Shown here: positions 6,105 to 6,137 of the stretch, in pieces
Numbering within the stretch: position 1 is the first letter of the stretch
How the letters are laid out: every line of letters begins with the position of its first letter
From: Actinomycetes bacterium
Lineage (GTDB): Bacteria; Actinomycetota; Aquicultoria; CAJVYJ01; JAUVQD01
DNA: 6,137 nt
Direction: 5' to 3'
NCBI GenBank assembly: GCA_030605305.1
Contig: JAUWIO010000056.1
Location: 1-6,137, forward strand
Made by a program: the position numbers and the translations under genes
Notes under the pieces: model-generated
Told to the model about the DNA's origin: nothing
Seen by the model: only the letters and a program-made list of their open reading frames with translations
Databases searched by the model: none

Positions 6105-6137
6105 TGCGAGTCGCGTACCTGATGCACACTCCTCTTA

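Noticed and set aside
5858..6127. Open frame of 89 codons on the minus strand
   Set aside because: It reads antisense through tRNA-Tyr, its promoter and the downstream hairpin. The region is explained by those features.

Overview
The window is a compact, moderately GC-rich stretch of bacterial chromosome. It carries housekeeping genes, a small metal-efflux operon and two tRNA genes. GGAGG-type ribosome binding sites, an RsbV/SpoIIAA-like STAS protein and a SmtB/CzrA-type zinc-sensing ArsR protein suggest a Gram-positive-type lineage. A deep-branching actinobacterium or a GC-rich anaerobic relative would fit, but this is inference and the sequence has no decisive taxonomic marker. No mobile element, CRISPR array or phage gene was seen.

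Left part (1-1770): the 3' nine-tenths of nadE, the glutamine-dependent NAD+ synthetase, enters from the left edge. Its reading frame matches the family on both sides of an in-frame TAA at 74-76. The gene therefore either carries a nonsense mutation or contains a base error in the sequence. A tRNA-Thr(UGU) gene follows on the minus strand, tail-to-tail with nadE.

Middle (1770-4949): a lone STAS-domain anti-anti-sigma-type gene is followed by a two-gene metal-resistance operon. An ArsR/SmtB repressor has a complete alpha5 zinc-site signature (D87, H89, H100, E103). Three base pairs downstream starts a P1B-type heavy-metal efflux ATPase. A candidate promoter before arsR overlaps an AT-rich operator with a TGAA-N6-TTCA dyad and a third half-site, the arrangement expected for autoregulation and metal derepression. 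The ATPase has two N-terminal HMA modules and a CPC motif, but its last membrane helix carries His-Glu-Gly where classical zinc/cadmium pumps have an Asp.

Right part (4924-6137): ribF (riboflavin kinase/FAD synthetase) runs on the minus strand and overlaps the ATPase 3' end by 26 bp. Its start codon lies only 7 nt from a perfect TATAAT, so its mRNA is probably leaderless. A divergent tRNA-Tyr(GUA) gene has a textbook promoter (TTGACA-N17-TACTAT). A 13-bp GC-rich hairpin follows it.

No non-coding gap exceeds 300 bases. I see no clearly new multi-gene system. The most interesting points are the hybrid metal-site motifs of the ATPase, the nadE nonsense codon, the three-half-site ArsR operator and the probable leaderless ribF transcript.
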